Positions 7,413-16,329 of a DNA stretch of 64,000 bases are shown here, one piece after another. The notes beneath the pieces were generated by a model. That model had not been told where the DNA came from, did not search any database, and worked only from the letters and a program-made list of their open reading frames with translations. Position 1 is the stretch's first letter. The number at the start of each line of letters is the position of its first letter. Source of the stretch: Rhodovarius lipocyclicus (GTDB lineage Bacteria; Pseudomonadota; Alphaproteobacteria; Acetobacterales; Acetobacteraceae); contig NZ_JAAABL010000006.1 of assembly GCF_009900765.1 (NCBI RefSeq), forward strand, positions 1 through 64,000, written 5' to 3'. A program made the position numbers and the translations under genes.

Positions 7413-8959
7413 TCCGCGGCACGCCCCTTCAGCGCGAACAGCCCCTTGGGCCGCCGCTGGATGAACAGCATGATGCCGACCAGCACCGCCACCTTGGCCA
7501 GCACCGCCCCGGCATAGGGTTCCAGCAGCTTGTTCACCAGGCCGAGCGTGAGCGCGCCCACCAGCGTGCCGACCAGACTGCCCACGCCACCGAACACCAC
7601 CACCATGAAGCTGTCGATGATGTAGCCGGTGCCGAGATTGGGCGACACATTGTCGATCTGGCTGAGCGCCACCCCCGCCAGCCCCGCGAGGCCCGACCCG
7701 AAGGCGAAGGTCGCGGCATCCACCCAGCCGGTGCGGATGCCCATGGTGGCGGCGATGCGCCGGTTCTGCACCACGGCCCGCATTTCGAGGCCAAAGCGCG
7801 TGAAGCGGATGGCCAGCATGGTCACCGCCAGCACCGCCAGGCCAAAGACGATGATCCACAGCCGGTTGGCCGTGACCGGCAGCCCGCCCGGCAGCAGCAG
7901 CGTGCCCTGCATCCAGGCGGGGCTCAGCACCTCCCGATTCTGGGCGCCGAAGATGAGGCGCACGGCCTGCTGCAGCATCATGCCGATGCCGAAGGTCAGC
8001 AGCAGGGTCTCCAGCGGGCGGCCATACAAATGGCGGATCAGGCAGCGTTCCAGCACCACGCCCACCAGCGCGGTCACGATGAAGGCGGCGGGTACCGAGA
8101 GCGGCAGCGACCAGCCAGCCCAGGCGGTGTGGCGCAGCGCCTCCTGCACCATGAAGGTGGTGTAGGCGCCGATCATCACCATCTCGCCATGGGCCATGTT
8201 GATCACGCCCATCACCCCGAAGGTGATGGCCAGGCCCAGGGCCGCCAGCAGCAGCACGGAACCCAGCGACAGGCCCTGGAACACCGTCTCGAAGGCGCGG
8301 CGGATCGCCAGGCGCCGGTCGATGGTGGCCACCGCCGCGTCGATATCCGGGGCCAGTTCGGGCTTGGCGGCCCGAGCCTCCAGCAGCAGGGCGCGGGCCT
8401 CTGGCGTGCCGGCGCCGCCGAGCACGATGATGCCGGCGCGCTGCACCGTGACATCATCCACCAGCAGGCGGGACGCCCCCAGGGCCAGTTCCATCAGCGC
8501 CCGGATCTCGGGGATGCTTTCGTTCGAGAGCGCGTCCTCCAACAGCGGCACATTCTCGGCGCTGCGGGTGCGGAAGACGGCGTCGGCCGCGGCGCGGCGC
8601 TCGGCGGCATTGGGCGAGGACAGCGCGAGCCGCCCGATCGCGCCGCGCAGCACCACGCGCAGGCGGTTGTTCAGATTGATGCGGGAGGCACCCTCGGCGG
8701 GAATCGCCTCGCCGGTCGCGGCGTCGCGCCCGTCCAGGATCACCCGCCCCTCGGCATTGCGCAGCAGGCGCCCGTCGGACAGCGCGCGTAAGATTGGCAG
8801 CGCGCGGGGATCGCCCTGCGCCCCCAATGCCTGGACCGCCTCGGCGGCCGGGCCGAAACCCGCGCCGAGGCGGGGCACCAGTTCCTCGAAGCGCGTCTGC
8901 GCGCGGGCGGAGGCCGCCAGCGCGCAGAACAGCAGAACGGCGAGAAGACGCGCGATCAA
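7409..8959 (-). CDS. urtB: Urea ABC transporter permease UrtB, TTG start
   Basis: A permease of 516 residues with a long N-terminal region characteristic of UrtB: a signal peptide (IARLLAVLLFCALAASARA), then about 250 residues of helical, HEAT-like periplasmic sequence, followed by a LivH-like membrane domain starting near FQGLSLGSVLLLAALG. No ATG or GTG fits the signal peptide; TTG at 8957-8959 places it exactly and overlaps the urtA stop (TTGA), so I infer a TTG start with translational coupling. Family lengths of about 500-540 agree. Confidence 0.9.
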   Translation of the reverse strand: MIARLLAVLLFCALAASARAQTRFEELVPRLGAGFGPAAEAVQALGAQGDPRALPILRALSDGRLLRNAEGRVILDGRDAATGEAIPAEGASRINLNNRLRVVLRGAIGRLALSSPNAAERRAAADAVFRTRSAENVPLLEDALSNESIPEIRALMELALGASRLLVDDVTVQRAGIIVLGGAGTPEARALLLEARAAKPELAPDIDAAVATIDRRLAIRRAFETVFQGLSLGSVLLLAALGLAITFGVMGVINMAHGEMVMIGAYTTFMVQEALRHTAWAGWSLPLSVPAAFIVTALVGVVLERCLIRHLYGRPLETLLLTFGIGMMLQQAVRLIFGAQNREVLSPAWMQGTLLLPGGLPVTANRLWIIVFGLAVLAVTMLAIRFTRFGLEMRAVVQNRRIAATMGIRTGWVDAATFAFGSGLAGLAGVALSQIDNVSPNLGTGYIIDSFMVVVFGGVGSLVGTLVGALTLGLVNKLLEPYAGAVLAKVAVLVGIMLFIQRRPKGLFALKGRAAE

Positions 8960-10194
8960 CGGCGGCGGTTCGCGTTCTCGGGGATGTAGCGGGACCAGTT
9001 TTCCGCGGGCACCGGGGCCGGGGTGCGCCACACGATGTTGAACTGCCCGTTCTCCTGGATCTCGCCGATCATCACCGGCTTGGTCAGGTGGTGGTTGGGC
9101 AGCATCTCCAGCGTGAAGCCGCAGGGGGCCGCGACCTTCTGGCCGATCACGGCGGTGCGCACCGCGTCCACCGCGGTGGTGCCGGCCTGCGCCACGGCCT
9201 GGGCCCACATCTTGAAGCCCACCAGCGTGGCCTCCATCGGGTCATTGGTCACGCGGCGCGGGTTGCGGATGAAGGTGTGCCAGTCGGAGATGAACTCGCG
9301 GTTCGCGGGCGCATCCACGCTCATGAAGTAGTTCCAGGCGGCGAGATGCCCCACCAGCGGCTTGGTGTCGATGCCCGCCAGTTCCTCCTCACCGACCGAG
9401 AAGGCGACGCAGGGGATGTCCTCGGCCTTGATGCCCTGGTTGCCGAGCTCCCGATAGAACGGAACGTTCGCGTCGCCATTGATGGTGGAGACGATGGCGG
9501 TCTTCTTGCCCTGACTCGCAAAAGTCTTCACGCGGCTGACGATGCCCTGCCAGTCGCTGTGACCGAAGGGGGTGTATTCCTCCATGATGTCGGCATCGGT
9601 GATGCCCTTGGAGTTCAGGAAGCCGCGCAGGATGCGGTTGGTGGTGCGGGGATACACATAGTCGGTGCCCAGCAGCACGATGCGCTTGGCCTCGCCGCCA
9701 TCGGCGCCCATCAGGTATTCCACGGCCGGGATGGCCTGCTGGTTGGGGGCGGCGCCGGTGTAGAAGATGTTCCGGCTCTCTTCCTCGCCCTCATACTGCA
9801 CGGGATAGAACAGCAGGCCGTTCAGCTCCTCGAACACCGGCAGCACCGATTTGCGGGAGACGGAGGTCCAGCAGCCGAAGGTGACATCCACCTTGTGCAC
9901 GGCCAGCAGCTCACGCGCCTTCTCGGCGAACAGCGGCCAGTTGGAGGCGGGATCGACCACCACGGCTTCCACCCGACGGCCGGCGATGCCGCCCGCGCTG
10001 TTGGCCTTCTCCACCATCATCAGCACGGTGTCGCGCAGCGCGGTCTCGCTGATCGCCATGGTGCCGGTCAGGCTGTGCAGCACGCCGACCTTGATGGGCG
10101 CGCCTTGCGCGGATGCGGAATGAATGGCGGGCAGGGACAGGCTGCCGGCGAGGCCAGCCAGCGCCGTGCGGCGGGTGATGCGGGGGAGTGTCAT
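8956..10194 (-). CDS. urtA: Urea ABC transporter substrate-binding protein UrtA
   Basis: A periplasmic urea receptor of 412 residues. A twin-arginine-like signal (TRRTALAGLAGSLSLPAI, cleavage near residue 30) is followed by the family start KVGVLHSLTGTMAISE, the segment VTFGCWTSVSRKSVLPVFE and LFYPVQYEGEEESRNIFYTG, all strongly conserved in UrtA. The ATG at 10194 has aaggaagg upstream. It leads the operon urtABCDE, in which every downstream junction overlaps. In known systems urt operons respond to nitrogen limitation (NtrC); I found no clear sigma-54 promoter in the 200 bp upstream. Confidence 0.95.
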   Translation of the reverse strand: MTLPRITRRTALAGLAGSLSLPAIHSASAQGAPIKVGVLHSLTGTMAISETALRDTVLMMVEKANSAGGIAGRRVEAVVVDPASNWPLFAEKARELLAVHKVDVTFGCWTSVSRKSVLPVFEELNGLLFYPVQYEGEEESRNIFYTGAAPNQQAIPAVEYLMGADGGEAKRIVLLGTDYVYPRTTNRILRGFLNSKGITDADIMEEYTPFGHSDWQGIVSRVKTFASQGKKTAIVSTINGDANVPFYRELGNQGIKAEDIPCVAFSVGEEELAGIDTKPLVGHLAAWNYFMSVDAPANREFISDWHTFIRNPRRVTNDPMEATLVGFKMWAQAVAQAGTTAVDAVRTAVIGQKVAAPCGFTLEMLPNHHLTKPVMIGEIQENGQFNIVWRTPAPVPAENWSRYIPENANRRR

Positions 10195-10395
10195 GTCTCG
10201 CCTTCCTTGTGTCTCGGGGTCGGTCCTTCCCGGTGCTGCCAGTCTGTGCGGCAGCATCGCCCACAACAACGGCGACTGCTTGCATGCGGAGCGCAACGAA
10301 CAACAGAATTGCGCGGCGTCAGCGCAAACAAGCACCTGACAGCACAATAAAAGCGCAGAAGTCGCGCATCCGCTTTATGGCGCTGAAACCGCCCT

Positions 10396-11289
10396 TCAGC
10401 GTCGCTGCACGATCCAGATGCCCGCGCTGACCAGCGCCAGCGCGGCCAGGAACAGCGGGCCCAACCGGTCGCCCAGCAGCACCCCGCCCGCCAGCGCGCC
10501 GAACAGGGGCGTGATGAAGGTGAAGGCCGACAGCCGCGCCGCCGAATGGTTCCGCACCAGCCAGAACCAGGCGGCGTAGCTGGCGAAGGCCACCACCACG
10601 GTCTGATAGGCCAGGCTCCACCACACCAGGGCAGTGGGGGATGTCACCCCGCCCTCCCCCAACAGCCAGGAGAAGGCGAGCAGCACCGGCACGCTGACCA
10701 CCAGCTGGTACATCATCGTCTGGTCCGGCGGCGCCAGGGACAGGCGGCTCGCCTTCACCAGCACCGTGGTGCAGCCCCAGCCGAAGCCGCCCAGCAGGCA
10801 CAGCGCATCGCCCAGCAGCGCCTGCGGCCCGGCGGGCTGCGCCAACCCATCCGCCATCGACAGCAACAATCCCAGAAAGGCCACGCCCAGCCCCAGCAGC
10901 ACCCGCGGGCCCAGCACATCGCCGGGCAGGAACCAGCGCGACAGCAGCAGCACGAAGAACGGCGCCGTATAGACCATCAGCACCGCGCGGGAGGCGCTGG
11001 TGCGCGCGACGCCCAGGTAGAAGCAGCCGAACTCCACCCCGAAGATCACCCCCGCGGCGACGCCCGGCAGCAGCGTGCCGTCATGCAGGATGCGCGACAG
11101 CCTGACACCCCGCGCCCGGCACCACAGCAGCCCCAGCACCGCGGCCCCCGCCGAGCGCATCGCCCCCTGCAGCAGCGGCGGGATGCCCGCCGTGCCCAGC
11201 TTCATCGCCACCATGTTCAGCCCCCAGCACGCGCACAGCAGCAGCATGATGAGGCAGGCATGGGCGGGCAGCATGCGTGAGGAAGGCAT
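10396..11289 (-). CDS. EamA/DMT-superfamily transporter
   Basis: A 297-residue integral membrane protein with ten predicted hydrophobic segments arranged as two EamA repeats (first about residues 10-140, second about 155-295). CWGLNMVAMKLG in the first helix and LGVARTSASRAVLMVYTAPFFVLLL are typical of the family, which exports amino acids, nucleosides and other metabolites. The start at 11289 is used, though the ATG at 11274 is possible. It is transcribed in the same direction as urtA but separated by 200 bp, and diverges from the solute-binding protein at 11378. The substrate is unknown. Confidence 0.88.
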   Translation of the reverse strand: MPSSRMLPAHACLIMLLLCACWGLNMVAMKLGTAGIPPLLQGAMRSAGAAVLGLLWCRARGVRLSRILHDGTLLPGVAAGVIFGVEFGCFYLGVARTSASRAVLMVYTAPFFVLLLSRWFLPGDVLGPRVLLGLGVAFLGLLLSMADGLAQPAGPQALLGDALCLLGGFGWGCTTVLVKASRLSLAPPDQTMMYQLVVSVPVLLAFSWLLGEGGVTSPTALVWWSLAYQTVVVAFASYAAWFWLVRNHSAARLSAFTFITPLFGALAGGVLLGDRLGPLFLAALALVSAGIWIVQRR

Positions 11290-11377
11290 GGGCCGCAGAC
11301 TGGCACGCTTGCCGCCCCCCGCAAGCCGCCCCTAACCTGCCCGTAATGGGCACGTCGCCCGACGGGAGAGCTGATCG

Positions 11378-12922
11378 ATGCGAGAAAAGACCGGAACCTT
11401 GTCCATGGGCCGCCGCGCCGCGCTGGCCGGCGGTGCGGCCCTGCCCCTGCTGGGCGGCCAGGCCGAGGCACAGCAGGCGCGCGACACGCTGCGCATCGTC
11501 TTCCGCGACGGGGTGCCCAATGTGGACCCGTACTTCAACAGCCAGCGCACCGGGCTGATCCTGGCGCATCAGGGCTGGGATTGCCTGGTGCACCGCGACC
11601 CCAGCGATTTCTCCATCAAGCCGCTGCTGGCCACCGCCTGGAACTGGCTGGATTCCAAGACCATCGACTTCACGCTGCGCCAGGGCGTGACCTTCCACAA
11701 CGGTGACCCGTTCACCGCCGATGACGTGGTCTATACCTTCAACACCGTCTCGAACCCCGAGACCCGCACCGCGACCCCCAGCAACTATTCCTGGATCGAC
11801 CGGGCGGAGAAGACCGGCGAACACGCCGTGCGCATCCACCTCAAGCGCCCCACCCCGGCGGCGCTGGACTATTTCGCCCTCGTCTATCCGATCTGGCCGA
11901 AGGCGTACCGGGAGCGCGTGGGCGCCGATGGCTATGCCCGTGCGCCCGTGGCCGCCGGCCCCTACAAGATCACGGCGAACAACCCCGGCGCCTCCATCGA
12001 GTACGAGCGCTATGACGGCTATTACGAGGGCAGCCCCAAGGGCAAACCCGCCATCCGCCGCCTGTCCATCCGCTTCGTGCCCGATGCGGCGACGGAGCTG
12101 ACGGAGCTGCTCTCAGGCCGCACCGACTGGATCTGGAACATCAACCCCGACCAGTTGCCGAACCTGGAGCGCATCCCGAACTTCCGCGTGGCGCGGCAGG
12201 AAAGCATGCGCGTGGGCTACATGACGATGGACAGCGCGGGCCGCACCGGGGCGGGCAACCCGCTGACCAAGCTGCCGGTGCGCAAGGCGATCCTGCACGC
12301 CATCGACCGCCAGACCATCGCGACGCGCCTGGTGCAGGGCGGCAGCCGCGTGCCGCCCGCCCCTTGCTATCCCAGCCAGTTCGGCTGCGATGCGGAGGCC
12401 GCGGTGCAGTACGAATACGACCCCGCCAAGGCCCGCGCCCTGCTGGCCGAGGCCGGCTACCCCAACGGCTTCGATACCGAAATCGTCAGCTACATCCTGC
12501 CGCAATGGGGCTCAGCCGTGCAGAACTACCTGCAGGCGGTGGGCATCCGCGCGCGGCTGACGCAGTTGCAGGTGGCCGCCGCCATCCAGCGCAGCCAGGA
12601 AGGGCGCGCGCCGATGTATCTGGGCAGCTGGGGCAGCTATTCGATCAACGACGTCTCCTCCTTCATGCCGACCTGGTTCGGCGGAGGCGGCGACGATTAC
12701 TTCCGCGACGCCGAGACCCAGCGCCTGCTGGAGGAAGGCGGCAGCACCAATGACGAGGCGGCGCGCCGCCGCGCCTATTCGGCCGCCATCCGCCGCGTGA
12801 CGGAGCAGGCGGCCTTCGTGCCCGTCCACACCTACGTCAACGCCTATGGCTATGTGCGGAACCTGGAATTCCAGACCTGGGCCGACGAGCTGCCGCGCTT
12901 CTTCTGGGCGAAGTGGCGCTGA
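11378..12922 (+). CDS. ABC transporter solute-binding protein, family 5 (DppA/OppA type)
   Basis: A 514-residue periplasmic binding protein of the peptide/nickel/opine class. It has a twin-arginine-like leader (GRRAALAGGAALPLLGG) and the family segment WNWLDSKTIDFTLRQGVTFHNGDPFTADDVVYTF around residues 90-125. The ATG follows gacgggagagctgatcg. No permease or ATPase genes lie beside it, so the partner transporter is elsewhere. Its stop overlaps the start of the MBL-fold gene (tgATGg), implying co-translation, which is unusual for these two families and may only reflect compact packing. The ligand is unknown. Confidence 0.9.
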   Translation: MREKTGTLSMGRRAALAGGAALPLLGGQAEAQQARDTLRIVFRDGVPNVDPYFNSQRTGLILAHQGWDCLVHRDPSDFSIKPLLATAWNWLDSKTIDFTLRQGVTFHNGDPFTADDVVYTFNTVSNPETRTATPSNYSWIDRAEKTGEHAVRIHLKRPTPAALDYFALVYPIWPKAYRERVGADGYARAPVAAGPYKITANNPGASIEYERYDGYYEGSPKGKPAIRRLSIRFVPDAATELTELLSGRTDWIWNINPDQLPNLERIPNFRVARQESMRVGYMTMDSAGRTGAGNPLTKLPVRKAILHAIDRQTIATRLVQGGSRVPPAPCYPSQFGCDAEAAVQYEYDPAKARALLAEAGYPNGFDTEIVSYILPQWGSAVQNYLQAVGIRARLTQLQVAAAIQRSQEGRAPMYLGSWGSYSINDVSSFMPTWFGGGGDDYFRDAETQRLLEEGGSTNDEAARRRAYSAAIRRVTEQAAFVPVHTYVNAYGYVRNLEFQTWADELPRFFWAKWR

Positions 12923-13569
12923 TGGCCCTGAAAGGCGCGATCATCCCCGTCACCGCGTTCGAGCAGAACTGCGCGCTGCTGTGGGATGACCAGACGATGG
13001 AAGGCGTGGTGGTGGACCCGGGCGGCGATGTCCCCCGGATCCTCGCCGCGATCGAGGGCCAGGGGATCAAGGTGCAACGCATCCTGATCACCCACGGCCA
13101 TATCGACCACGCGGGCGGCGCGGATGAGCTGCGCGCGGCGCTCGGCGTGCCGGTCGAGGGGCCGCAGCTGGCCGACAAGATGCTGCTGGACAATCTGGAG
13201 AAGCAGGGCGCGGCCTATGGCCTGGACGGCGCCCGCAACCTGGTGCCGGACCGCTGGCTGGAGGAAGGCGAAACGGTGCGCATCGGCGCGCTGGATTTCG
13301 CGGTGCTGCACTGCCCGGGCCACGCGCCCGGCCATGTGGTGTTCGTGAATACGGACGAGCGCTTCGCCATCGTGGGGGATGTGCTGTTCCGAGGCTCGAT
13401 CGGGCGGACCGATTTCCCCTATGGCGACCACGCGGCGCTGCTGGCGGCCATCCATGGCAAGCTGCTGCCGCTGGGCGACGACATCCAGTTCATCTGCGGC
13501 CATGGGCCGGGCAGCAGCTTCGGGCATGAGCGCAAGCGCAACCCCTTCCTGGTGGAAGGGATGGGCTGA
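12922..13569 (+). CDS. MBL-fold metallohydrolase, glyoxalase II-like (YcbL type)
   Basis: A 215-residue metallo-beta-lactamase-fold hydrolase. The zinc motif is THGHIDHAGG (about residue 55-65), followed by CPGHAPGHVVF and GDVLFRGSIGRTDFPYGD, ending with CGHGPGSSFGHERKRNPF. This order is that of short glyoxalase II-like proteins such as YcbL, which hydrolyse thioesters such as S-lactoylglutathione. The ATG at 12922 overlaps the preceding stop; an in-frame ATG three codons earlier is less likely. A role in methylglyoxal detoxification is family knowledge, not shown here. Confidence 0.9.
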   Translation: MALKGAIIPVTAFEQNCALLWDDQTMEGVVVDPGGDVPRILAAIEGQGIKVQRILITHGHIDHAGGADELRAALGVPVEGPQLADKMLLDNLEKQGAAYGLDGARNLVPDRWLEEGETVRIGALDFAVLHCPGHAPGHVVFVNTDERFAIVGDVLFRGSIGRTDFPYGDHAALLAAIHGKLLPLGDDIQFICGHGPGSSFGHERKRNPFLVEGMG

Positions 13570-13587
13570 ACCCCGGCCGGGCAAGCC

Positions 13588-14151
13588 CTAGCGTGGCCCA
13601 TCCGCTTCCCGCAGCAGGGGCCAGGAAGATGTCCAGGCCTTGGCGCGCAGCCGCTCCTGGTAGAGAGAGCGCCTGTCGTGCACGAACAGTGGGGTCGGCC
13701 GGAGGATCAGGCCCATCAGATCCTCCAGGCCGAAAGGGGCCGCGATCTCGCACTCATCCCGGTCGTTCCGCCTGACGGCGACGGCTGTCGCCGTCTCGGG
13801 CCAATGCCGCATGGCATCGACGGCCGATCCATAAGGGGCGTCGCCGTTGCGCAGATGCATGCGGGCCTGGTTCTTCACCGACCACCGGATGGCGGGCTCC
13901 ATGCGGCGGAGCCGGGCTTCCTGGGCCTTGTCCGCAGCGGGATCGGCCTGGCCGGGATCGAACCAGATCACGTCCACATCACCGGCCGGGGCCGAGGGGG
14001 GGCGATGATGGAAATGGTCCCAGACGGCGTTCCTGACGAAACCGGCACCGACCCAGCAATCCGGCAAGTCCAGGGCGCGCACCACGCCGAGAAGCGGCCA
14101 GCGGCGCGCGTCCGATCGGAGGAGAGTCCGCAAGCGGGCAGTGGCCTTCAT
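13588..14151 (-). CDS. Nucleotidyltransferase-like protein (COG3575 type)
   Basis: A 187-residue cytoplasmic protein that resembles the COG3575/YiaA-unrelated nucleotidyltransferase-like family. Typical segments are CWVGAGFVRNAVWD (about residues 35-50), the acidic DVDVIWFDP and the late VHDRRSLYQERLRAKAW near the C-terminus. The start at 14151 is chosen because ggaggg lies upstream on the minus strand; the in-frame ATG at 14190 would begin inside the preceding terminator. Biochemical function of the family is not established. It lies downstream of a terminator and so is probably a separate transcription unit. Confidence 0.75.
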   Translation of the reverse strand: MKATARLRTLLRSDARRWPLLGVVRALDLPDCWVGAGFVRNAVWDHFHHRPPSAPAGDVDVIWFDPGQADPAADKAQEARLRRMEPAIRWSVKNQARMHLRNGDAPYGSAVDAMRHWPETATAVAVRRNDRDECEIAAPFGLEDLMGLILRPTPLFVHDRRSLYQERLRAKAWTSSWPLLREADGPR

Positions 14152-14171
14152 GCCGGAACCCTCCGGAACGC

Positions 14172-14202
14172 AAAAGGGCCAGGGAGGCATGCCCCCTGGC
14201 CC
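14172..14202 (-). terminator. Intrinsic terminator
   Basis: On the minus strand a perfect 9-bp stem (arms 14176-14184 and 14194-14202; GGGCCAGGG/CCCTGGCCC) is followed by TTTTG. It lies just after the stop of the secreted-protein gene at 14227 and before the nucleotidyltransferase-like gene. Confidence 0.7.
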
Positions 14203-14226
14203 GTGTCATTCAACCGGCAACGGCGC

Positions 14227-14802
14227 TTAGCTGCGCGGCGCGCTGGCGTTGGCGGCGCGGGCCGGCTGCTGCTGGCTGGCGGCACGCTGCGGCCGGGCCT
14301 GCTGGGCCGGGCGGGTGCTTGAGGCGGAACGCGTCGCGGGCGTGCCGCAGGCGGTCGGGCTGTAGACCTGCTGGATCTGGCGCTCCTGCGACAGGTGGGC
14401 CAGCTGGTCGCGGTTGTTGGTGGCCAGGGCGGCGGGGAACAGGCCGGCCTGGTTCTGGCAGAACAGGCTGCCCTGGCTGATACCGACCTGGCTGTGGCCG
14501 TTGGCGGTATTGGTGATGTATTCGTCCAGGCGACGCTGGCCGGCACCGCCGTACACGCGGCGGAAATGGCGCTGCACCTGGCCATAGACGCTGCCGAGCA
14601 CGCCGCGATGCTGCGTGACGAAGCGGTTGTACTGTTCTTCCTGCTGGCACGTCAGGGCGACGACCATCAGCTGGCTCTGAAGAGCGCGGATATCGAGCGC
14701 GGAACGCTCCTCCGGCGTGGCGCAGGACTGTCCGGAAGCCAGGGCCGGGGTGGCGAGGCTGGCGGCCAGCAGGCCGGTCATCACGGTACGAATGGGCGAC
14801 AT
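14227..14802 (-). CDS. Small secreted protein of unknown function
   Basis: A 191-residue protein with a Sec signal peptide (IRTVMTGLLAASLATPALA) and a mature part that is helical up to about residue 145 and then low-complexity, rich in Ala, Gln, Pro and Arg. Four cysteines (in QSCATPEE, ALTCQQEE, SLFCQNQ and TACGTPA) could form two disulfides. I do not recognise a named family. The ATG at 14802 lies 11 nt after ggag; the ATG at 14811 is too close to it, but either gives the same signal peptide. It is bounded downstream by a terminator and upstream by a promoter region containing a palindrome at 14883-14895. Confidence 0.7.
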   Translation of the reverse strand: MSPIRTVMTGLLAASLATPALASGQSCATPEERSALDIRALQSQLMVVALTCQQEEQYNRFVTQHRGVLGSVYGQVQRHFRRVYGGAGQRRLDEYITNTANGHSQVGISQGSLFCQNQAGLFPAALATNNRDQLAHLSQERQIQQVYSPTACGTPATRSASSTRPAQQARPQRAASQQQPARAANASAPRS

Positions 14803-14882
14803 GGGCGCCATTTCTCCGGTGTTGGAAGGTGTATTGAGCCGTTCTTTTAGACTCGAAAACGCCGCGCGCGAAGCCCCTATAT

Positions 14883-14895
14883 AATTGTTACAATT
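14883..14895. promoter_or_regulatory. 13-bp perfect palindrome upstream of the secreted-protein gene
   Basis: AATTGTTACAATT is a perfect palindrome about 80 bp upstream of the start of the secreted-protein gene, in a short AT-rich stretch within very GC-rich DNA. Such a site is a plausible operator for a homodimeric regulator, but I cannot name one. Confidence 0.35.
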
Positions 14896-14934
14896 CAAGC
14901 CCTTCGCGCATTCGGTGACGATATTGCTGTAAGT

Positions 14935-15477
14935 TCACGCGGCCACACGCCGTTTTTGCAACCGCGCCACACCCGCCAGCCGTCGGTCCAGGAAGGCCAG
15001 AACCGCCGGCATTCCCCCCGCTGGCGCCCCCAGCCAGTAGGCGAAAGTGGCGCCATACACCGCCGCCAGCGTGGCGCGCCGCGTGTGGCGGGACAGGTCG
15101 CTGGAGGTATCGCCGGCCGCGATCCACATGGCGTCCACCGTCTCCGCCAGCAGGCGGGCGGCCAGCGGCGCGTTCCAGGGCACGGCCAGCAGGGCCGCGG
15201 CCTGGCGCAGTGCCTCCCGGTGGCGTTCGGCCCGGGTCAGGCGCAGTTCGATCAGGCGGCGGATGCGGGCCGGGGTGCGCAAGGCGGACAGGTCGCCCGC
15301 TTCCTCCGCCATCAGGCGGTCGGCGCGGCGGCTGCAGGCGGCGATGGCATCGCGCGGGCCGCCCGGAAAGGCATTGCGGGCCAGCGCCGCATCCCCGGCC
15401 GCCGCCGTCAGCGCCGCCCGGGTCCAGCCCAGCCGGGGCACCAGGGGCAGCAGCGCGTCGAGCAGGGCGTCACTCAC
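14935..15477 (-). CDS. COQ9-family ubiquinone biosynthesis protein
   Basis: A 180-residue protein with the COQ9 lipid-binding fold signature: an N-terminal helical segment resembling a TetR-type helix bundle, then IRRLIELRLTRAERHREALRQAAALLA and the C-terminal WIAAGDTSSDLSRHTRRATLAAVYGATFAYWL, which matches the conserved COQ9 core. COQ9 presents ubiquinone precursors to hydroxylases such as COQ7. It starts with GTG at 15477, overlapping the end of the deformylase gene by 8 bp, so it is probably co-translated with def. In alphaproteobacteria COQ9 genes commonly sit near rpsU, as here. Confidence 0.85.
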   Translation of the reverse strand: MSDALLDALLPLVPRLGWTRAALTAAAGDAALARNAFPGGPRDAIAACSRRADRLMAEEAGDLSALRTPARIRRLIELRLTRAERHREALRQAAALLAVPWNAPLAARLLAETVDAMWIAAGDTSSDLSRHTRRATLAAVYGATFAYWLGAPAGGMPAVLAFLDRRLAGVARLQKRRVAA

Positions 15478-15967
15478 GGGGCTGGGCCCGGGCGAGTTCC
15501 TCGGTGAAACCCAGCTTCGTCAGGTCTGTCATGCGGCTGAGGTAGAGGATGCCGTCCAGATGGTCCGTCTCATGCTGCATCACCCGGGCGGCGAGGCCCT
15601 CGGCGGTGCCCTCGATGGGCTCCCCATGCAGGTCCAGACCACGGAAGCGGATGCGCGACGGGCGCGTCACCTCCCCCCGCAATCCGGGGATGGACAGGCA
15701 GCCTTCATAGGCGGCTTCCGCCGGGCCTTCCAGCGGCGTAAGTTCCGGATTGAAAAGGGCTTCCACCCCCTCCGGCCCGCGCCAGACGAACAGGCGCAGC
15801 GGCACGTGCACCTGGGGGGCCGCCAGGCCCAGCCCGCTGGCATCGACCATGGTCTCGGCCATATCCGCCACCAGGCGCCGGATCTCGGGGTGGGCGGGGT
15901 CGGGCACGGCTTCCGCCTGCTGGAACAGCACGGGGTGGCCCATGCGCGCGATCTTCAGAATGGCCAT
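15470..15967 (-). CDS. def: Peptide deformylase
   Basis: A 165-residue metallopeptidase that removes the N-formyl group from nascent proteins. All three motifs are intact: GLGLAAPQV (motif 1), EGCLSIPG (motif 2, metal-binding Cys) and QHETDHLDG (motif 3, HExxH type). The start at 15967 (MAILKIARMGHPVL) gives the normal family length; an extension to 16039 has no support. It diverges from rpsU and leads a two-gene unit with COQ9. There may be another def copy elsewhere in the genome. Confidence 0.95.
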   Translation of the reverse strand: MAILKIARMGHPVLFQQAEAVPDPAHPEIRRLVADMAETMVDASGLGLAAPQVHVPLRLFVWRGPEGVEALFNPELTPLEGPAEAAYEGCLSIPGLRGEVTRPSRIRFRGLDLHGEPIEGTAEGLAARVMQHETDHLDGILYLSRMTDLTKLGFTEELARAQPRE

Positions 15968-16125
15968 ATCCGCAATCTGGCCCTGCATTTGGGCAGAGAA
16001 AAGGCCTTTTCCCTCGCAACGTGAGGGCGTATAGGGCAAGGCAATAGCGGCGCTGCCGGATTCCCCGGTTTGGCGGCGCTCGTTTGCATTTCTAACCCCA
16101 GATTCGAACCAGGAGTGTCTGCCGC

Positions 16126-16329
16126 GTGCAAGTCGTCGTTCGGGACAACAATGTCGATCAAGCGCTGAAGGCGCTCAAGAAGAAGCTGCAGCGTGAAGGC
16201 GTGTTCCGTGAGATGAAGCTGCGCCGCCACTTCGAGAAGCCCTCCGAGCGCCGCGCGCGTGAGGCCGCCGAGGCCGTCCGCCGCGCCCGCAAGGTGGAGC
16301 GCAAGCGCCTGGAGCGCGAGGGCTTCTGA
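16126..16329 (+). CDS. rpsU: 30S ribosomal protein S21 (bS21)
   Basis: A 67-residue basic protein beginning [20 protein letters not shown], the standard bS21 start, with a highly charged Arg/Lys-rich C-terminal helix. The start codon is GTG at 16126, with aggag at 16111-16115. S21 helps the small subunit select mRNAs. The gene diverges from def, and its stop overlaps a possible CTG start for the next gene. Confidence 0.96.
   Translation: MQVVVRDNNVDQALKALKKKLQREGVFREMKLRRHFEKPSERRAREAAEAVRRARKVERKRLEREGF

Noticed and set aside
10195-10395. A sigma-54 promoter upstream of urtA
   Set aside because: The best GG...GC pair on the minus strand has the wrong spacing (9 instead of 10 bases), and no NtrC-like site was seen.
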